Origin: Spirochaetaceae bacterium bin103
GTDB taxonomy: Bacteria > Spirochaetota > Spirochaetia > SZUA-6 > Bin103
NCBI GenBank assembly: GCA_002238925.1
Contig: MPNH01000015.1
Location: forward strand, 18,474 to 82,473
Direction of reading: 5' to 3'
DNA length: 64,000 nt
Shown: positions 51,221 to 60,588 of the stretch, piece after piece
Position numbering within the stretch: the first letter of the stretch is position 1
Layout of the letters: every line of letters begins with the position of its first letter
Position numbers and translations under genes: made by a program
Notes under the pieces: model-generated
What the model was told of the DNA's origin: nothing
Seen by the model: the letters and a program-made list of their open reading frames with translations, nothing else
Database searches by the model: none

Positions 51221-52302
51221 GGTGTGAATGCTCCCCCAGACACGGCCAAGTTGATGGTGCCGGCGCCGCCGTAGCGTTGGTACGGCTCGTCGGGAAGAAA
51301 GGTAAAGAACGCCTGATCGTAGGACGGCAGGTGGCGCAGAAACTGCTCGCGCTTGCCGGCATCGAGTTCCAGCAGTACGTCGTCGAGCAGCAGAATCGGG
51401 CGCCGCCCGGTGGTGCGCTCGAAGAACTCCGCCTGGGCAACGCGCAGCACCAGCGACGCCAGCCGCTTCTGGCCGGTCGATCCCTGTGCGCTGAACCGTG
51501 CCTGGCCGAGCGTAATCCGGAAATCGTCGCGGTGCGGGCCGCTGGTGGTGGTACCGGCGGCGAGATCTCGCTCGCGGCGCCCGCGCAACTCGGCCGCGGC
51601 ATCGTCCGCGCTCGCCGCCTCGCGCCACGACGGCCGATACTCGATGTTGGCGTCGCTCAGCCCGCCGATGCGGTCGCACAGATCCGCGAACACGGCCGCG
51701 AACTCGGCGCACAGGTCACTGCGGCGGGTGCGAATTTCCCATCCGGCCGCGGCCAGCACCGGCTCGTATACATCGACCATACCGGCATTGCGGTCGTCGC
51801 CGGCGCGCAGCAGCGCATTGCGCGCACGCAACGCGCGCCGATAGCGCCGCAGCACGCCGATGAACGACGGGTTGAACAGCGACAGCGTGTGGTCGAACAA
51901 ACTGCGGCGCCGCTCCGGGTCGCCGTCGATGAAGCGCAGGTCTTCGTGGGTAAAGGCGATCGCGGGCGCGAACTCGATCAGCGCGGCACGGTCGCGGATG
52001 CGCTTGCCGTCGATTGCGATACGCTTGCCGGCGCTCCGCCCGAGACCGACCCCGACACCGCGCTCCTCCCCGCCGGCTGCCAGCCGGCCCCACACGGCCG
52101 CCTCGCTGCTGCCATTGGCTATGAGGTCGCGGTCATTGCGGGTACGGAACGAGGCGCCATAGCACAGCAGGTAGACCGCCTCCAGGAAGTTGGTCTTGCC
52201 CTGGCCATTGTCGCCGATCAGGAACACGTCGCGGCCGTCCACCTCGATGCGCAACGATGCGATGTTGCGAAAGTCGGTGAGCCGCAACGCCAGCAGAGCC
52301 AA
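51196..52302 (-). CDS. recF: DNA replication and repair protein RecF
   Basis: A 368-aa SMC-like ATPase acting with RecO and RecR at gaps. Walker A is GDNGQGKTNFLEAVYLL, the ABC signature GSTGQKRLASLVLR and Walker B ILLLDDVLLELD. The length is normal. It lies between dnaN and dciA. Confidence 0.95.
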   Translation of the reverse strand: MALLALRLTDFRNIASLRIEVDGRDVFLIGDNGQGKTNFLEAVYLLCYGASFRTRNDRDLIANGSSEAAVWGRLAAGGEERGVGVGLGRSAGKRIAIDGKRIRDRAALIEFAPAIAFTHEDLRFIDGDPERRRSLFDHTLSLFNPSFIGVLRRYRRALRARNALLRAGDDRNAGMVDVYEPVLAAAGWEIRTRRSDLCAEFAAVFADLCDRIGGLSDANIEYRPSWREAASADDAAAELRGRRERDLAAGTTTSGPHRDDFRITLGQARFSAQGSTGQKRLASLVLRVAQAEFFERTTGRRPILLLDDVLLELDAGKREQFLRHLPSYDQAFFTFLPDEPYQRYGGAGTINLAVSGGAFTPCTAPATC

Positions 52303-52311
52303 TGGTCCCGC

Positions 52312-53418
52312 TTAACTGCTCTGCATCGGCATGACGATGTGGAAGAAGTCACCCTCCGGTTCGGGCCGCAGCGACAGGGCCTTGCCGCTGTCGGTGAACT
52401 CCAGCGCGACCTGGTCGGTGGTCATCTCGCGCAACGGATCCAGGAGGTACTCGAAGTTGAACGCCAGCACGATCTCCGGGCCTTCGTACTCGCACGCCAC
52501 CTCCTCGCGCGCCGCGCCAATCTCCCCCTCGCTCGACCGGATCACCAGACTGTCACTGTGGCTCTCCAGGTAGATGCGGCGCGACTTCTGCTCCACGAGC
52601 AGCGAAACCCGCCGCAACCCTTCCTCGAACGCGCCGCGATCGATCAGTAACCGCTGCTCCTGACGCTCGGGAATCACCCGCTGGTAGTTGGGAAACTGCG
52701 CTTCGATCAGGTTGGACGAAAGGTGCTGGGAATCGAACGCCACGTGGAAACTGCGCTCGCTCACCGCCATGCGCAACTCGCCCTCGCGCGGCGCCTGGCG
52801 GCGCACCACGTTCAACACCTTGGGGGGTATGATCACCCCCTTGAAATCGGCCAGGTCACCGTCGATCGCCTTCGACGCGTAGGCCAGCCGGCGTCCATCG
52901 GTGGCTACCATGATCATCTGGCTGCCCTGCTTCTCCAGGAATACCCCGTTCATGAAATACCTGGTCTCGTCGTCGGACACCGCGAACAGGGTGTGGGAAA
53001 TCATCTCGATCAGGTCCTGCTTGCCAAATGCAAACGCCTGCTCTTCGGCGTCGCCCTGAAACGGCGGGTACTTGTCCGCCGCTATGCCCTTGAGCTGGAA
53101 GCGGATGTTCTTGAACACCGGACTGATGCGCAGCACAGTGTCCTCCGATAGTTCGAGTTCCACTTCGCCGTCGGGCAAGGAACGGAGAATGCCGTGCAGC
53201 TTGTCGCAGAATACCGTCACGCTGCCCGGCTGCATGACCTCCACTGGTATCGTCGACTCGTAATTGACCTTCAGATCCGTGGCTCGGATGGTCAATGTCC
53301 CGTCACCGGCCTCAAGCAGCACGTTGGACAGAATCGACAGCGAGTTTCGCACCGAGATAATCTCGTAGGCATTCGCGATCTCGTGCAGGATGGCTTCGCG
53401 TTCGCAGGTGAACTTCAT
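52312..53418 (-). CDS. dnaN: DNA polymerase III beta sliding clamp
   Basis: A 368-aa clamp with three repeats. MKFTCEREAILHEIANAYEI opens the first, IEMISHTLFAVSDDETRYFMNG the second, RGAFEEGLRRVSLLVEQKSR the third, and the end is the canonical HIVMPMQ. ATG 53418 is preceded by GGGAATGAGA. The upstream part of the frame is not conserved. Confidence 0.96.
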   Translation of the reverse strand: MKFTCEREAILHEIANAYEIISVRNSLSILSNVLLEAGDGTLTIRATDLKVNYESTIPVEVMQPGSVTVFCDKLHGILRSLPDGEVELELSEDTVLRISPVFKNIRFQLKGIAADKYPPFQGDAEEQAFAFGKQDLIEMISHTLFAVSDDETRYFMNGVFLEKQGSQMIMVATDGRRLAYASKAIDGDLADFKGVIIPPKVLNVVRRQAPREGELRMAVSERSFHVAFDSQHLSSNLIEAQFPNYQRVIPERQEQRLLIDRGAFEEGLRRVSLLVEQKSRRIYLESHSDSLVIRSSEGEIGAAREEVACEYEGPEIVLAFNFEYLLDPLREMTTDQVALEFTDSGKALSLRPEPEGDFFHIVMPMQSS

Positions 53419-53548
53419 GGTCTCATTCCCTTTTACTAGATGATTGGTGGTAATGGTAGTAGTTGCCGAGGATATGTGCAAAAACAGTATAACCTATTGG
53501 AGCGATTCATTTTAACAGTCCACCGCGGCGGTTGGGGATGGCCCCCGG

Positions 53549-53629
53549 TTATCCACATTATACCCGGCTCGGGCGCGGGTGGGCCGATTGTTCACGGCCG
53601 ATGCAGAGCCCGTGCACAGGTTATCCAGA
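53549..53629. promoter_or_regulatory. DnaA boxes in the dnaA-dnaN gap
   Basis: A perfect TTATCCACA at 53549-53557 and TTATCCAGA at 53621-53629 lie between dnaA and dnaN. They could form a second, minor DnaA-binding cluster that regulates dnaN or helps the origin. Confidence 0.6.
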
Positions 53630-53663
53630 CCGCACCACGCCGCCATGTCGCGAGCGGGAACGC

Positions 53664-55049
53664 TCAGGCCACGCTCTTCTGGCGCAGGGAGTTGATGATT
53701 TTGTGCAGGGTCGGCTCGAGGGTGGCGTCGGTCTTGATCCGCTCGGTGATGCGCTGGCACGCGTGCATGACGGTGGTGTGGTCGCGGCCGCCGAATTCGA
53801 GGCCCACCTCGGTGGTCGAGCTGTTGGTGAGGGATCGCGCTACGTACATTGCCACCTGGCGGGGGAAGGCAATCGCCTTGGTGCGCTTCTTGCCCTTCAG
53901 GTCGGCCGGCGTGAGCGAGAAGTAATCGGCCACGGCGCGTTGGATGCCGTCGATGGTAATGCTCAGGTGCTCCGGTTTGGCGAAAAACTCCTGCAGCTCC
54001 CGTTGGGCGATCGGCGGCGTGATGGTGCGCTGCATCAGTTCGGTGTAGGCCGCGAGCTTGGTGAGCGCCTTCTCCAGGTCGCGGACGTTGGAGCGGATGT
54101 TGCGGCAGATCAGTTCGACGATGCCGTGCTCGAGGGACAGGCCGCGTTCTTCGATCTTGCGGGTGACGATGGCGATGCGCGTCTCGTAGGTGGGTGGTTG
54201 CAGGTCGACGTTCAGGCCGCGCTCGAAGCGGTTGATGAGACGGTCGGGCAGGTTCATCAACTCCGATACCGGGCGGTCGCTGCTGAACACCATTTGCTTG
54301 TTGGCATCGTACAGTGCGTTGAAGGTGTGGAACAGTTCCTGTTGGGTCTCCACTTTGCCCTGCAGGAACTGGATGTCGTCGATCAGCAGCACGTCGGCCG
54401 ACCGGTAGCGGTTCTTGAAGCGGTGCCCGGTCTTCTCCTTGATCGACTGGATGAATTCGTTGGTAAAGGTCTCGACGGTGACGTACACCACCTTGAGGTC
54501 GGGGAGTCCGGCGTGTACGGAGTTGCCGATTGCCTGCAGGAGGTGGGTCTTGCCGAGGCCCACCCCACCGTATACCAGGCACGGGTTGTAGGCCCGGCCC
54601 GGGTTCTTGGCGATGGCGATGGCCGCGTTGAGCGCGAACGAGTTGCTCTCGCCTTCGATCAGCCGTTCGAACGTGTAATCCGGGTTGAGCTGGCTGTGCC
54701 GGCGCGGCGGCTCGACGATCCAGGGCGCCGCCGCGGCCGGTGTTGCCGCGGGCCGTGGCGCGGGCACCGCCGCGTCCGGCTCCGGCTGCGCCACGTTACG
54801 AATTACGTAGGCAAGCTTGAGGCGGCGGGCCGAGAGCTCGAACAGGGTCTGCTCGAGCGCCGACTGGAAGCGCTGCGCTACCTGGTCGCGGTAGAAGGCG
54901 GATGGTACACCGAGTTCAATGATTCCTTCCTGTGAACCATGATAAGTCATGTTGGTAAACCAGGTGTCATATTCCTGGCTGGTGATGGTGCCGCGAAACT
55001 GCGTGCGCGCCTCGTTCCAGAATGCCTCGTAATCCCAGTTATCAACCAT
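53664..55049 (-). CDS. dnaA: Chromosomal replication initiator DnaA
   Basis: A 461-aa initiator ATPase. Domain I (WDYEAFWNEARTQFRGTITS) is followed by a short alanine/proline linker. The AAA+ part has GGVGLGKTHLLQAIGN (Walker A), DVLLIDDIQFLQGK (Walker B) and FSSDRPVSELMNLPDRL (sensor 1). Domain IV has the DNA-binding signature EFGGRDHTTVMHACQRI. ATG 55049 (MVDNWDYEAFW) is chosen on homology. The likely origin lies directly upstream. Confidence 0.96.
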   Translation of the reverse strand: MVDNWDYEAFWNEARTQFRGTITSQEYDTWFTNMTYHGSQEGIIELGVPSAFYRDQVAQRFQSALEQTLFELSARRLKLAYVIRNVAQPEPDAAVPAPRPAATPAAAAPWIVEPPRRHSQLNPDYTFERLIEGESNSFALNAAIAIAKNPGRAYNPCLVYGGVGLGKTHLLQAIGNSVHAGLPDLKVVYVTVETFTNEFIQSIKEKTGHRFKNRYRSADVLLIDDIQFLQGKVETQQELFHTFNALYDANKQMVFSSDRPVSELMNLPDRLINRFERGLNVDLQPPTYETRIAIVTRKIEERGLSLEHGIVELICRNIRSNVRDLEKALTKLAAYTELMQRTITPPIAQRELQEFFAKPEHLSITIDGIQRAVADYFSLTPADLKGKKRTKAIAFPRQVAMYVARSLTNSSTTEVGLEFGGRDHTTVMHACQRITERIKTDATLEPTLHKIINSLRQKSVA

Positions 55050-55451
55050 TATTTCCCCTATCCGACACGGAGCCAAAAACCCCCGCAAAACCCGCCCGAA
55101 AGCGACTATCCAAACATTTTGTACACAAGTTATACACAGGACCCTGGAACAGCGCTGCGAGACAAGAAGATGCCCGCCGAGGTGGAGTCTGAACCGTTTC
55201 CAGATTCTGATGTGCATTCTGAGAATGTTCTAATTATATTCATAGTAATATGTTGATAAAATCCAACCGATATTCTGGTGTGCAACTTGAGATGCCCGGG
55301 AGGAACCCGGAAGTACCGCAATTGCTTGCGTCTGGGGAACCTATTGGATGTCCACAAGTTATTCACAAGCCGCCAACCAAGCATTCGATAGTATCATCCC
55401 GAAGCCGTAGCGGCAAGTCACGGTACACGATAATCTGAACGCGGAATACGT
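55050..55451. other. oriC: Probable chromosomal origin of replication (oriC)
   Basis: A 400-bp gap between the divergent dnaA and traB-like genes. DnaA-box-like sites are TTATACACA (55130-55138) and TTATTCACA (55359-55367), plus weaker TTGTACACA and ATGTCCACA next to them. Between them lies the most AT-rich stretch of the neighbourhood (about 55216-55262, TAATTATATTCATAGTAATA), a candidate unwinding element. The gene context dnaA-dnaN-recF-gyrBA supports it. Confidence 0.75.
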
Positions 55452-56651
55452 ATGCCTGATTCGCCTGATTCGGTGCCGGTAACGGTAAATCTGGGTGAGC
55501 GGTCGGTGCTCCTCATCGGCACCGCTCACATTTCGAAACGCAGCGTCGCCGAGGTTCGCGAAGCCGTTGCCCGCGAACAGCCGGACTGCGTGTGCGTGGA
55601 GCTCGACGCCAGCCGCTACGCCACCATGAGCAGCAAGCAGCACTGGATGGAGCTGGACATCCGGCGCGTGCTCAAGCAGCGCAAGGGCTTCCTGATGCTC
55701 ACCAATATCGTGCTGCACTCGTTTCAGCGCCGCCTGGGCATGGACCTGGGCGTGCAGCCGGGTGCGGAGATGGCGGCGGCGGTGGCGGCGGCCGAGGCGG
55801 ATGGCATCCGATTCGCGCTGTGCGACCGAGAGATCCAGGTGACCCTGCGGCGCGCATGGCGCAACACCGGTTGGTGGGGCCGCCTCAAGCTGCTCGCGGC
55901 GTTGCTGGCGGCGGGATTCTCGAACGAGCAACTCGACGGCGAGCAGGTCGAGGCGCTCAAGGAGCGTGGCGCGTTGCAGAGCATGCTCGACGAACTCGCC
56001 GACTACCTGCCGCAGGTCAAGGAGGTGCTGATCGACGAACGCGACCGGTACCTGGCGCAACGCATCTTCGAGGCGGGTGGCTCGCGCGTGGTCGCCGTGG
56101 TAGGCGCCGGCCACGTGCCGGGCATCCAGCGCTGGCTGTCCGCGTTCGCACACCGCGCGCCGCGCGCCGAGGAGCTGGAGGAGTTGGACCATGTGCCGCC
56201 GCCCGGCCGGCTGGTGCGGCTGCTGCCGTGGACCATCCCGGCGCTGTTCGCGGCGCTGGTAGGATACGGGTTCCTGCGCGCTGGCGCCGAGGTGACCTTC
56301 GAGAAGCTCGCCCAGTGGGTGCTGGTGAACGGTACGCTCGCCGCCCTCGGTGCGCTCGCGGCGCTCGCCCACCCGGTGACCATCATTTCCTCGTTCGCGG
56401 CGGCGCCGATCACCTCGGTGAACCCGACCATCGGAGTGGGCATCGTGGCGGGGCTGATCCAGGCGATGGTGCGCAAGCCGAGGGTCGTGGACTTCGAGAA
56501 CCTGTCGCAGGACGTAACCAGCGTGCGCGGTATTCTGCGCAACCGGGTGACGCACATTCTCGCCGTGTTCTTCATGTCCAGCGTCGGCAGCGCGATCGGC
56601 ACGTTCGTGGGGCTGTCGTTCCTGACCAGCCTGCTGCGCGGCGGCGCCTGA
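55452..56651 (+). CDS. TraB/PrgY-family membrane protein
   Basis: A 399-aa protein of the TraB family, widespread in archaea and spirochaetes. The N-terminal half has the metalloprotease-like boxes SVLLIGTAHISKRSV and VVAVVGAGHVPGIQRW with an E-rich middle (VCVELDASRY). The C-terminal half has four or five membrane helices (LPWTIPALFAALVGYGFL, AALAHPVTIISSFAAAPIT, ILAVFFMSSVGSAIGTFVG). PrgY in enterococci reduces pheromone activity; the role in spirochaetes is not known. The ATG is taken as the first start after the origin region. Confidence 0.87.
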   Translation: MPDSPDSVPVTVNLGERSVLLIGTAHISKRSVAEVREAVAREQPDCVCVELDASRYATMSSKQHWMELDIRRVLKQRKGFLMLTNIVLHSFQRRLGMDLGVQPGAEMAAAVAAAEADGIRFALCDREIQVTLRRAWRNTGWWGRLKLLAALLAAGFSNEQLDGEQVEALKERGALQSMLDELADYLPQVKEVLIDERDRYLAQRIFEAGGSRVVAVVGAGHVPGIQRWLSAFAHRAPRAEELEELDHVPPPGRLVRLLPWTIPALFAALVGYGFLRAGAEVTFEKLAQWVLVNGTLAALGALAALAHPVTIISSFAAAPITSVNPTIGVGIVAGLIQAMVRKPRVVDFENLSQDVTSVRGILRNRVTHILAVFFMSSVGSAIGTFVGLSFLTSLLRGGA

Positions 56652-56666
56652 GCAGTACTAGCTGAT

Positions 56667-57263
56667 TCAGGAGGCGGGCGGCGCCGGTCGGCGGAGCAAC
56701 GCGCCGGCACGGCGCAGGGCGCGCCCGCGGTGCGACACGCGGTCTTTCTCGGCGTCGCTCAGTTCGGCCATGGTGCGCCCGCCGCCGCCGACCAGGAACA
56801 CCGGATCGTAGCCGAACCCGCGCGCGCCGCGCGGCTGCTGCGCAATGCGCCCCGCCACCCGCTCCTGGACCAGCAGCAGGCGCTGAGCGTCCAGGACGAT
56901 CGCGATGCAGCAGATGAACGCCGCCGAGCGGTGGGCGGCGCCGTGCAGCAGCGACAGCAGGTAGGCGCAGCGACCGGCGTCGTCCAGTTCCTCTCCGGGC
57001 GGCGCGAACCGCGCCGAACGCACGCCCGGCGCACCGCCGAGCGCCGCCACGGCGAGCCCGGAATCGTCGGCCAGCGTCGGCATGCCGATCAGGCTATGCA
57101 GGTGGCGCGCCTTGCCGAGGGCATTCTGATCGTAGGTGGATCCGGTCTCCTCGAACGCGAACGATACGCCCAGTTCGGCGGGAGTGCGCACCGCGATACC
57201 GTTCAGGATGCGGCGCACCTCGGTGACCTTATGCGGATTGTTGCTCGCCAGGACCAATTCCAT
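56667..57263 (-). CDS. rdgB: Non-canonical purine NTP pyrophosphatase (RdgB/HAM1)
   Basis: A 198-aa house-cleaning enzyme that hydrolyses dITP and XTP. MELVLASNNPHKVTEVRRIL is the substrate-binding start. DDSGLAVAALGGAPGVRSAR and the tail FGYDPVF, AELSDAEKDRVSHRGRAL complete the signature. The start at 57263 overlaps the upstream sigma-like gene by 35 bp. An earlier start at 57287 is less likely. Confidence 0.93.
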   Translation of the reverse strand: MELVLASNNPHKVTEVRRILNGIAVRTPAELGVSFAFEETGSTYDQNALGKARHLHSLIGMPTLADDSGLAVAALGGAPGVRSARFAPPGEELDDAGRCAYLLSLLHGAAHRSAAFICCIAIVLDAQRLLLVQERVAGRIAQQPRGARGFGYDPVFLVGGGGRTMAELSDAEKDRVSHRGRALRRAGALLRRPAPPAS

Positions 57264-58311
57264 AGCGGCCAAGGTAGCGTGCGGCATTGTTGTGCAGCAA
57301 CCAGTTCAGGCTGGTGTCGACCGTGCCCTTGGGTACGCCCAGCACCTTGGCGATGTGGCGATTGCTCGGCGCCATCCGAATCCGCGCCAGCTCCAGTTGC
57401 GCCAGGTACAACGTGACCCGATGGCGTTCCGCCTGCATCAGCGCCTTCGCGTGCGCATGCGGCTCGGGTTCCAGGCACGCGACGGCGGTCCAGAGGTGCA
57501 GGTCCGCGAATGCCAGGTTGCGGCGCTCGACCAGCATCTGCCTGCGCATGAGCGCCGCCTTGCGGTACCGGTACAGCCGCTTGAACACCCGCGACAGGCT
57601 GTCCGGATGGCATCCGGTCGCGGCAACGAGCACGTCGAATTGGCGGTCGTCGAGCAGGTGGGCGGTCTTCAGCAGCGCATACAGCATGCGCCGGCGCATC
57701 GGCTGCTTCGGCAACCGAAAGCGGCGCGCGCGGTGGCGGCGCGCCGGCCGCGCCGGCCGCGCCGGCCGCGCGGTGTGCGCGTGGTAGGCAGCGCCGGTCG
57801 CGGCTCCCGGATCGGCGATCCGCAGCACGGCAGTCGGCGTCCGGGTCGGCGTCCGGGTCGGCGTCCGGGTCGGCGCTCGCGCCCCGGTGCGCGGCCGGCG
57901 CGGTTCCGGCACCCACACCCGGGCCGACGCAACGGCGGGAACGTACGGGAGTTGCTGGCAGCCAAATTGGACCGATCGGCCCCAGGTCTGGCTGTAGAGC
58001 CCGGTCTGCCACTCCGTATCGAGTTGCTTGCGTTGGCGGAGGAAGCTGCGCAGTTGCCACTTCAGCACCGAATTGACGTAGTGCTCGAAGGGTATTCCGC
58101 GATCCGCGAAATGATCGATCATCAGTCCCAGCTTGTCGTGGCAGAACAGGAAAAAGTCGCCCGGGACATCCTCGTCCAGGTTGCGCAGCGTGTTGCGCGG
58201 AAATCGGTAGGCGTAGGCGCCGAGCTCGTTGATGAGGGCGCGCCGCCGGCGGCGCGAGGTCTGTGCCGCGAATACCCGCTCGTTGCGGCATTCGGCGGGA
58301 AACTCCAGCAT
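57229..58311 (-). CDS. Sigma-factor-like spirochaete protein with repeat-rich linker
   Basis: A 360-aa protein that I recognise only in outline. Residues 40-95 (DVPGDFFLFCHDKLGLMIDH, then PFEHYVNSVLKWQLRSFLRQ) resemble a sigma region-2 helix bundle. Near the C-terminus IAKVLGVPKGTVDTSLNWLL looks like a sigma region-4 helix-turn-helix. The two are joined by a linker built on DNA repeats: a 12-bp unit giving TPTR repeats and a 9-bp unit giving RPA repeats. It overlaps rdgB by 35 bp. It could regulate transcription, but no promoter recognition is shown and the match is weak. Confidence 0.5.
   Translation of the reverse strand: MLEFPAECRNERVFAAQTSRRRRRALINELGAYAYRFPRNTLRNLDEDVPGDFFLFCHDKLGLMIDHFADRGIPFEHYVNSVLKWQLRSFLRQRKQLDTEWQTGLYSQTWGRSVQFGCQQLPYVPAVASARVWVPEPRRPRTGARAPTRTPTRTPTRTPTAVLRIADPGAATGAAYHAHTARPARPARPARRHRARRFRLPKQPMRRRMLYALLKTAHLLDDRQFDVLVAATGCHPDSLSRVFKRLYRYRKAALMRRQMLVERRNLAFADLHLWTAVACLEPEPHAHAKALMQAERHRVTLYLAQLELARIRMAPSNRHIAKVLGVPKGTVDTSLNWLLHNNAARYLGRYGIGPGEQQSA
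57741..57770. repeat. 9-bp tandem repeat, three copies
   Basis: GCGCCGGCC is repeated in a row within the linker of the sigma-like gene, encoding the RPARPARPAR stretch. Confidence 0.85.
57833..57876. repeat. 12-bp tandem repeat, three and a half copies
   Basis: GTCGGCGTCCGG is repeated exactly three times plus a part unit. As 12 is a multiple of three, copy changes would alter linker length without a frameshift. Confidence 0.88.
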
Positions 58312-58401
58312 GTCGGTACCTCCGTGCCGGTGTCCGGAGCAAGCGTCGTGCCAGGCGGGGAGGCGTGGAGCGGCTGGAATGGGGCGGTGGTTTACCCTGG
58401 T

Positions 58402-59391
58402 TTACTCTGTTTGGGGCGCCAGGCGGCCGATCAACAGCGTGCGCAGCGCGTGCACGGTGCCGGTCCAGGTGAATCCGGCCGCCTGCCGGTGCCCGCCGCC
58501 GCCGAACTGGCGTGCCACCGCGGCGACGTCCACCGGGGGCGCGGAGCGCAGGCTCACCGAATACTCGCCCGCGCGCCGCTCGCGGACGAACGCCAGCACG
58601 TCGCTGCCGTCCACGGTGCGCAGCAGCTGGTAGAGCTCGTCGTTACCGGCCGGGCCATCCCGGAGCGGGCGCAGATCGGCCAGCGACTGGTAGGTGAACA
58701 GGACGCGGCCGCCGTGAAACCGCTCGGTGCGCTGCAGCAGGGCGCCGAGCAGGCGGCGGTGAGCGAAGCTGCGCCCGCCGTAGATGCCCTGGTGCACGGC
58801 GCGCGGGCTGGCCCCGGCGGCCACCAGCCGGGCGGCGGCCTCGAACGCGGCGGTGCTGCCGGCCGGGATGTGGCAGAAGAAGCCGGTGTCCGTGCACAGA
58901 CCGAGCAGCAGCAGTTCGGCGAGTTCGGAGCCGAGGGGGTCGCCGCTCGACTCCAGGATGAGCTGCACCAGGTAGGCGGCGGCGGGCGCCGCCGGATCGA
59001 CCAGCCGCAGGTCGCCGAAGTCGGCGTCGGGGGTGCCGGGCGGACCGGGCTGATGGTGGTCGATTACCACGGTGCGCAGGCCGGCGAGCTGGGCGGCCAG
59101 CGAGCCGGTGCGCTTGGGGGAGGAACAGTCGAGCAGCACGGCGAGCGGTTTGCGGCGCAACGTGTCCGCCTCGATGGCCGGGCGGAATCGCCCCGCGTAG
59201 GCGCGAATCTCATACCGGTTGAACGGCCCGGCCGAGTACACGCCGACGCGCTTGCCGCGGCTGCTCAGGAACTCGGCGAGCGCCAGTTGCGAGGCCACGC
59301 AGTCGCCGTCCGGCTCTTCGTGGCCGAGGATCACCAGCGAGTCGGCCGCGCACAGGGCATCCAGGATCTGCCTTGGCGAGGTATCGGTCAC
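58402..59391 (-). CDS. DHH-family phosphoesterase (NrnA-like)
   Basis: A 329-aa phosphoesterase of the bifunctional oligoribonuclease/PAP phosphatase kind. The DHH part has LVILGHEEPDGDCVASQLAL (metal Asp residues) and TVVIDHHQPG. The DHHA1 part carries GGGGHRQAAGF near the C-terminus. It would degrade nanoRNA or pAp, though c-di-NMP hydrolysis is also seen in the family. Its GTG overlaps the stop of the peptidase gene as GTGA, so the pair is coupled. Confidence 0.87.
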   Translation of the reverse strand: MTDTSPRQILDALCAADSLVILGHEEPDGDCVASQLALAEFLSSRGKRVGVYSAGPFNRYEIRAYAGRFRPAIEADTLRRKPLAVLLDCSSPKRTGSLAAQLAGLRTVVIDHHQPGPPGTPDADFGDLRLVDPAAPAAAYLVQLILESSGDPLGSELAELLLLGLCTDTGFFCHIPAGSTAAFEAAARLVAAGASPRAVHQGIYGGRSFAHRRLLGALLQRTERFHGGRVLFTYQSLADLRPLRDGPAGNDELYQLLRTVDGSDVLAFVRERRAGEYSVSLRSAPPVDVAAVARQFGGGGHRQAAGFTWTGTVHALRTLLIGRLAPQTE

Positions 59392-60557
59392 AGGTGCAGC
59401 ACCTCGCGCTGCGGCGCGCCGCCGGACACCACCAGCGAACGCTCCTGCACGTAGGCGTTGATCTCGGTGCGCAGCCCGAACTCCGGCCGGTAAGCGCCGG
59501 GCTCGATCGAGAAGCAGGAGCCGTCGAGCAGCGGCCGCGGGTCGGGAAACTCCACGCCGTCGAGATTGACGCCGATGCCGTGCAGGCGGGTGTCGATGGC
59601 GTGGCCGGTGCGGTGGCAGACCCACGGCAGCAGGCGGTGGCGGTCGAGGATGGCGCGCACATGGCGGTCCACTTCGGCGCCGGTGACCGGCTGCGCCGCG
59701 GCTAGGCGCTCGCCAATGAACGCCACCGCGCCGTCGCGTGCGGCGCACAGGGCGGCGAAGGTCTCCGCTACCGGCGCCGGCACGGCGGGCCCGGTAAACG
59801 CGACCCATGAAATGTCGGCGTATACCCCATCGGCGCCCGGCTCGCGGGCCCACAGGTCGAACTGCACCACCTGCTCGGCCGCGATCGGCGCGCCGGCGCC
59901 GGCCGGCTGGTAGTGCGGGTCGTTGCTGTGCTTGCCGGCCGCCACCAGGGGCGCTTCCTCGGTAATCAGCCGGTGGCGCTCGAACGCCGCGCTGATCCAG
60001 TCGCGCACCTCCCCCTCGCTGACCGCCGCCCCGCCGCGCAGCCGGTCCGCCAGGCGCTGCCAGGCGGCGTCGAGCACGCCGCGCACCTGGACCGCCGCGC
60101 GGTCGTGGCTGGCGCGCCCGGCGGCGCTCAGCACGCCGAGGACACGCTGGATCAACGTCTCCGCGGGCAGCACCGGGATGGCGAGCTCACGCAGTAGCGT
60201 CACCAGGCCATGGTCGACCAGCGACAGGGCGGGGATGGTGGCCGAGTAGTTGACCGCTACCGGGGTGCGGAGCGGGCAGGCGGCGCGCAGCCGGGCCACG
60301 AACTCCTCGCGCGAGGCGTAGGTGGCCACCGGTCCCGGCAGGTGGGCGAGCACCCCCGCCTCGATGGCGTGCACGATGCGCGAGACGGTGCCGTCGGCAC
60401 GCACCAGCGCCGCCCAGGGACGGGTGTTCATGGCGTCGGCGGGCACCCCGAGGATGGCGTCCGCGACGTCGTCGCGGTGATATACGTTGTAGAACAGCCA
60501 GCCGTCGATGCCGGCGGCGCGCAGCGCGGACGCCGCGCGTCCGAGATGGTCTGCCAT
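59388..60557 (-). CDS. M24-family aminopeptidase (Xaa-Pro type)
   Basis: A 389-aa metallopeptidase. The N-terminal creatinase-like domain (LRAAGIDGWLFYNVYHRDDV) is followed by the pita-bread core. Metal ligands sit in VQFDLWAR, VYADISWVAFTG, HRTGHAIDTRLHG, CFSIEPGAY and LRTEINAYV. It likely trims peptides with proline in second position. It is followed by the coupled DHH phosphoesterase and preceded by the carbamoyltransferase 30 bp away. Confidence 0.86.
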   Translation of the reverse strand: MADHLGRAASALRAAGIDGWLFYNVYHRDDVADAILGVPADAMNTRPWAALVRADGTVSRIVHAIEAGVLAHLPGPVATYASREEFVARLRAACPLRTPVAVNYSATIPALSLVDHGLVTLLRELAIPVLPAETLIQRVLGVLSAAGRASHDRAAVQVRGVLDAAWQRLADRLRGGAAVSEGEVRDWISAAFERHRLITEEAPLVAAGKHSNDPHYQPAGAGAPIAAEQVVQFDLWAREPGADGVYADISWVAFTGPAVPAPVAETFAALCAARDGAVAFIGERLAAAQPVTGAEVDRHVRAILDRHRLLPWVCHRTGHAIDTRLHGIGVNLDGVEFPDPRPLLDGSCFSIEPGAYRPEFGLRTEINAYVQERSLVVSGGAPQREVLHL

Positions 60558-60588
60558 ACGGGGATGGTCGAGCTTCGCGGCTCAGCGG

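Noticed and set aside
57136..59454. A 772-aa plus-strand frame
   Set aside because: It lies antisense to the sigma-like and DHH genes, is G/A/R/Q-rich and has no domain.
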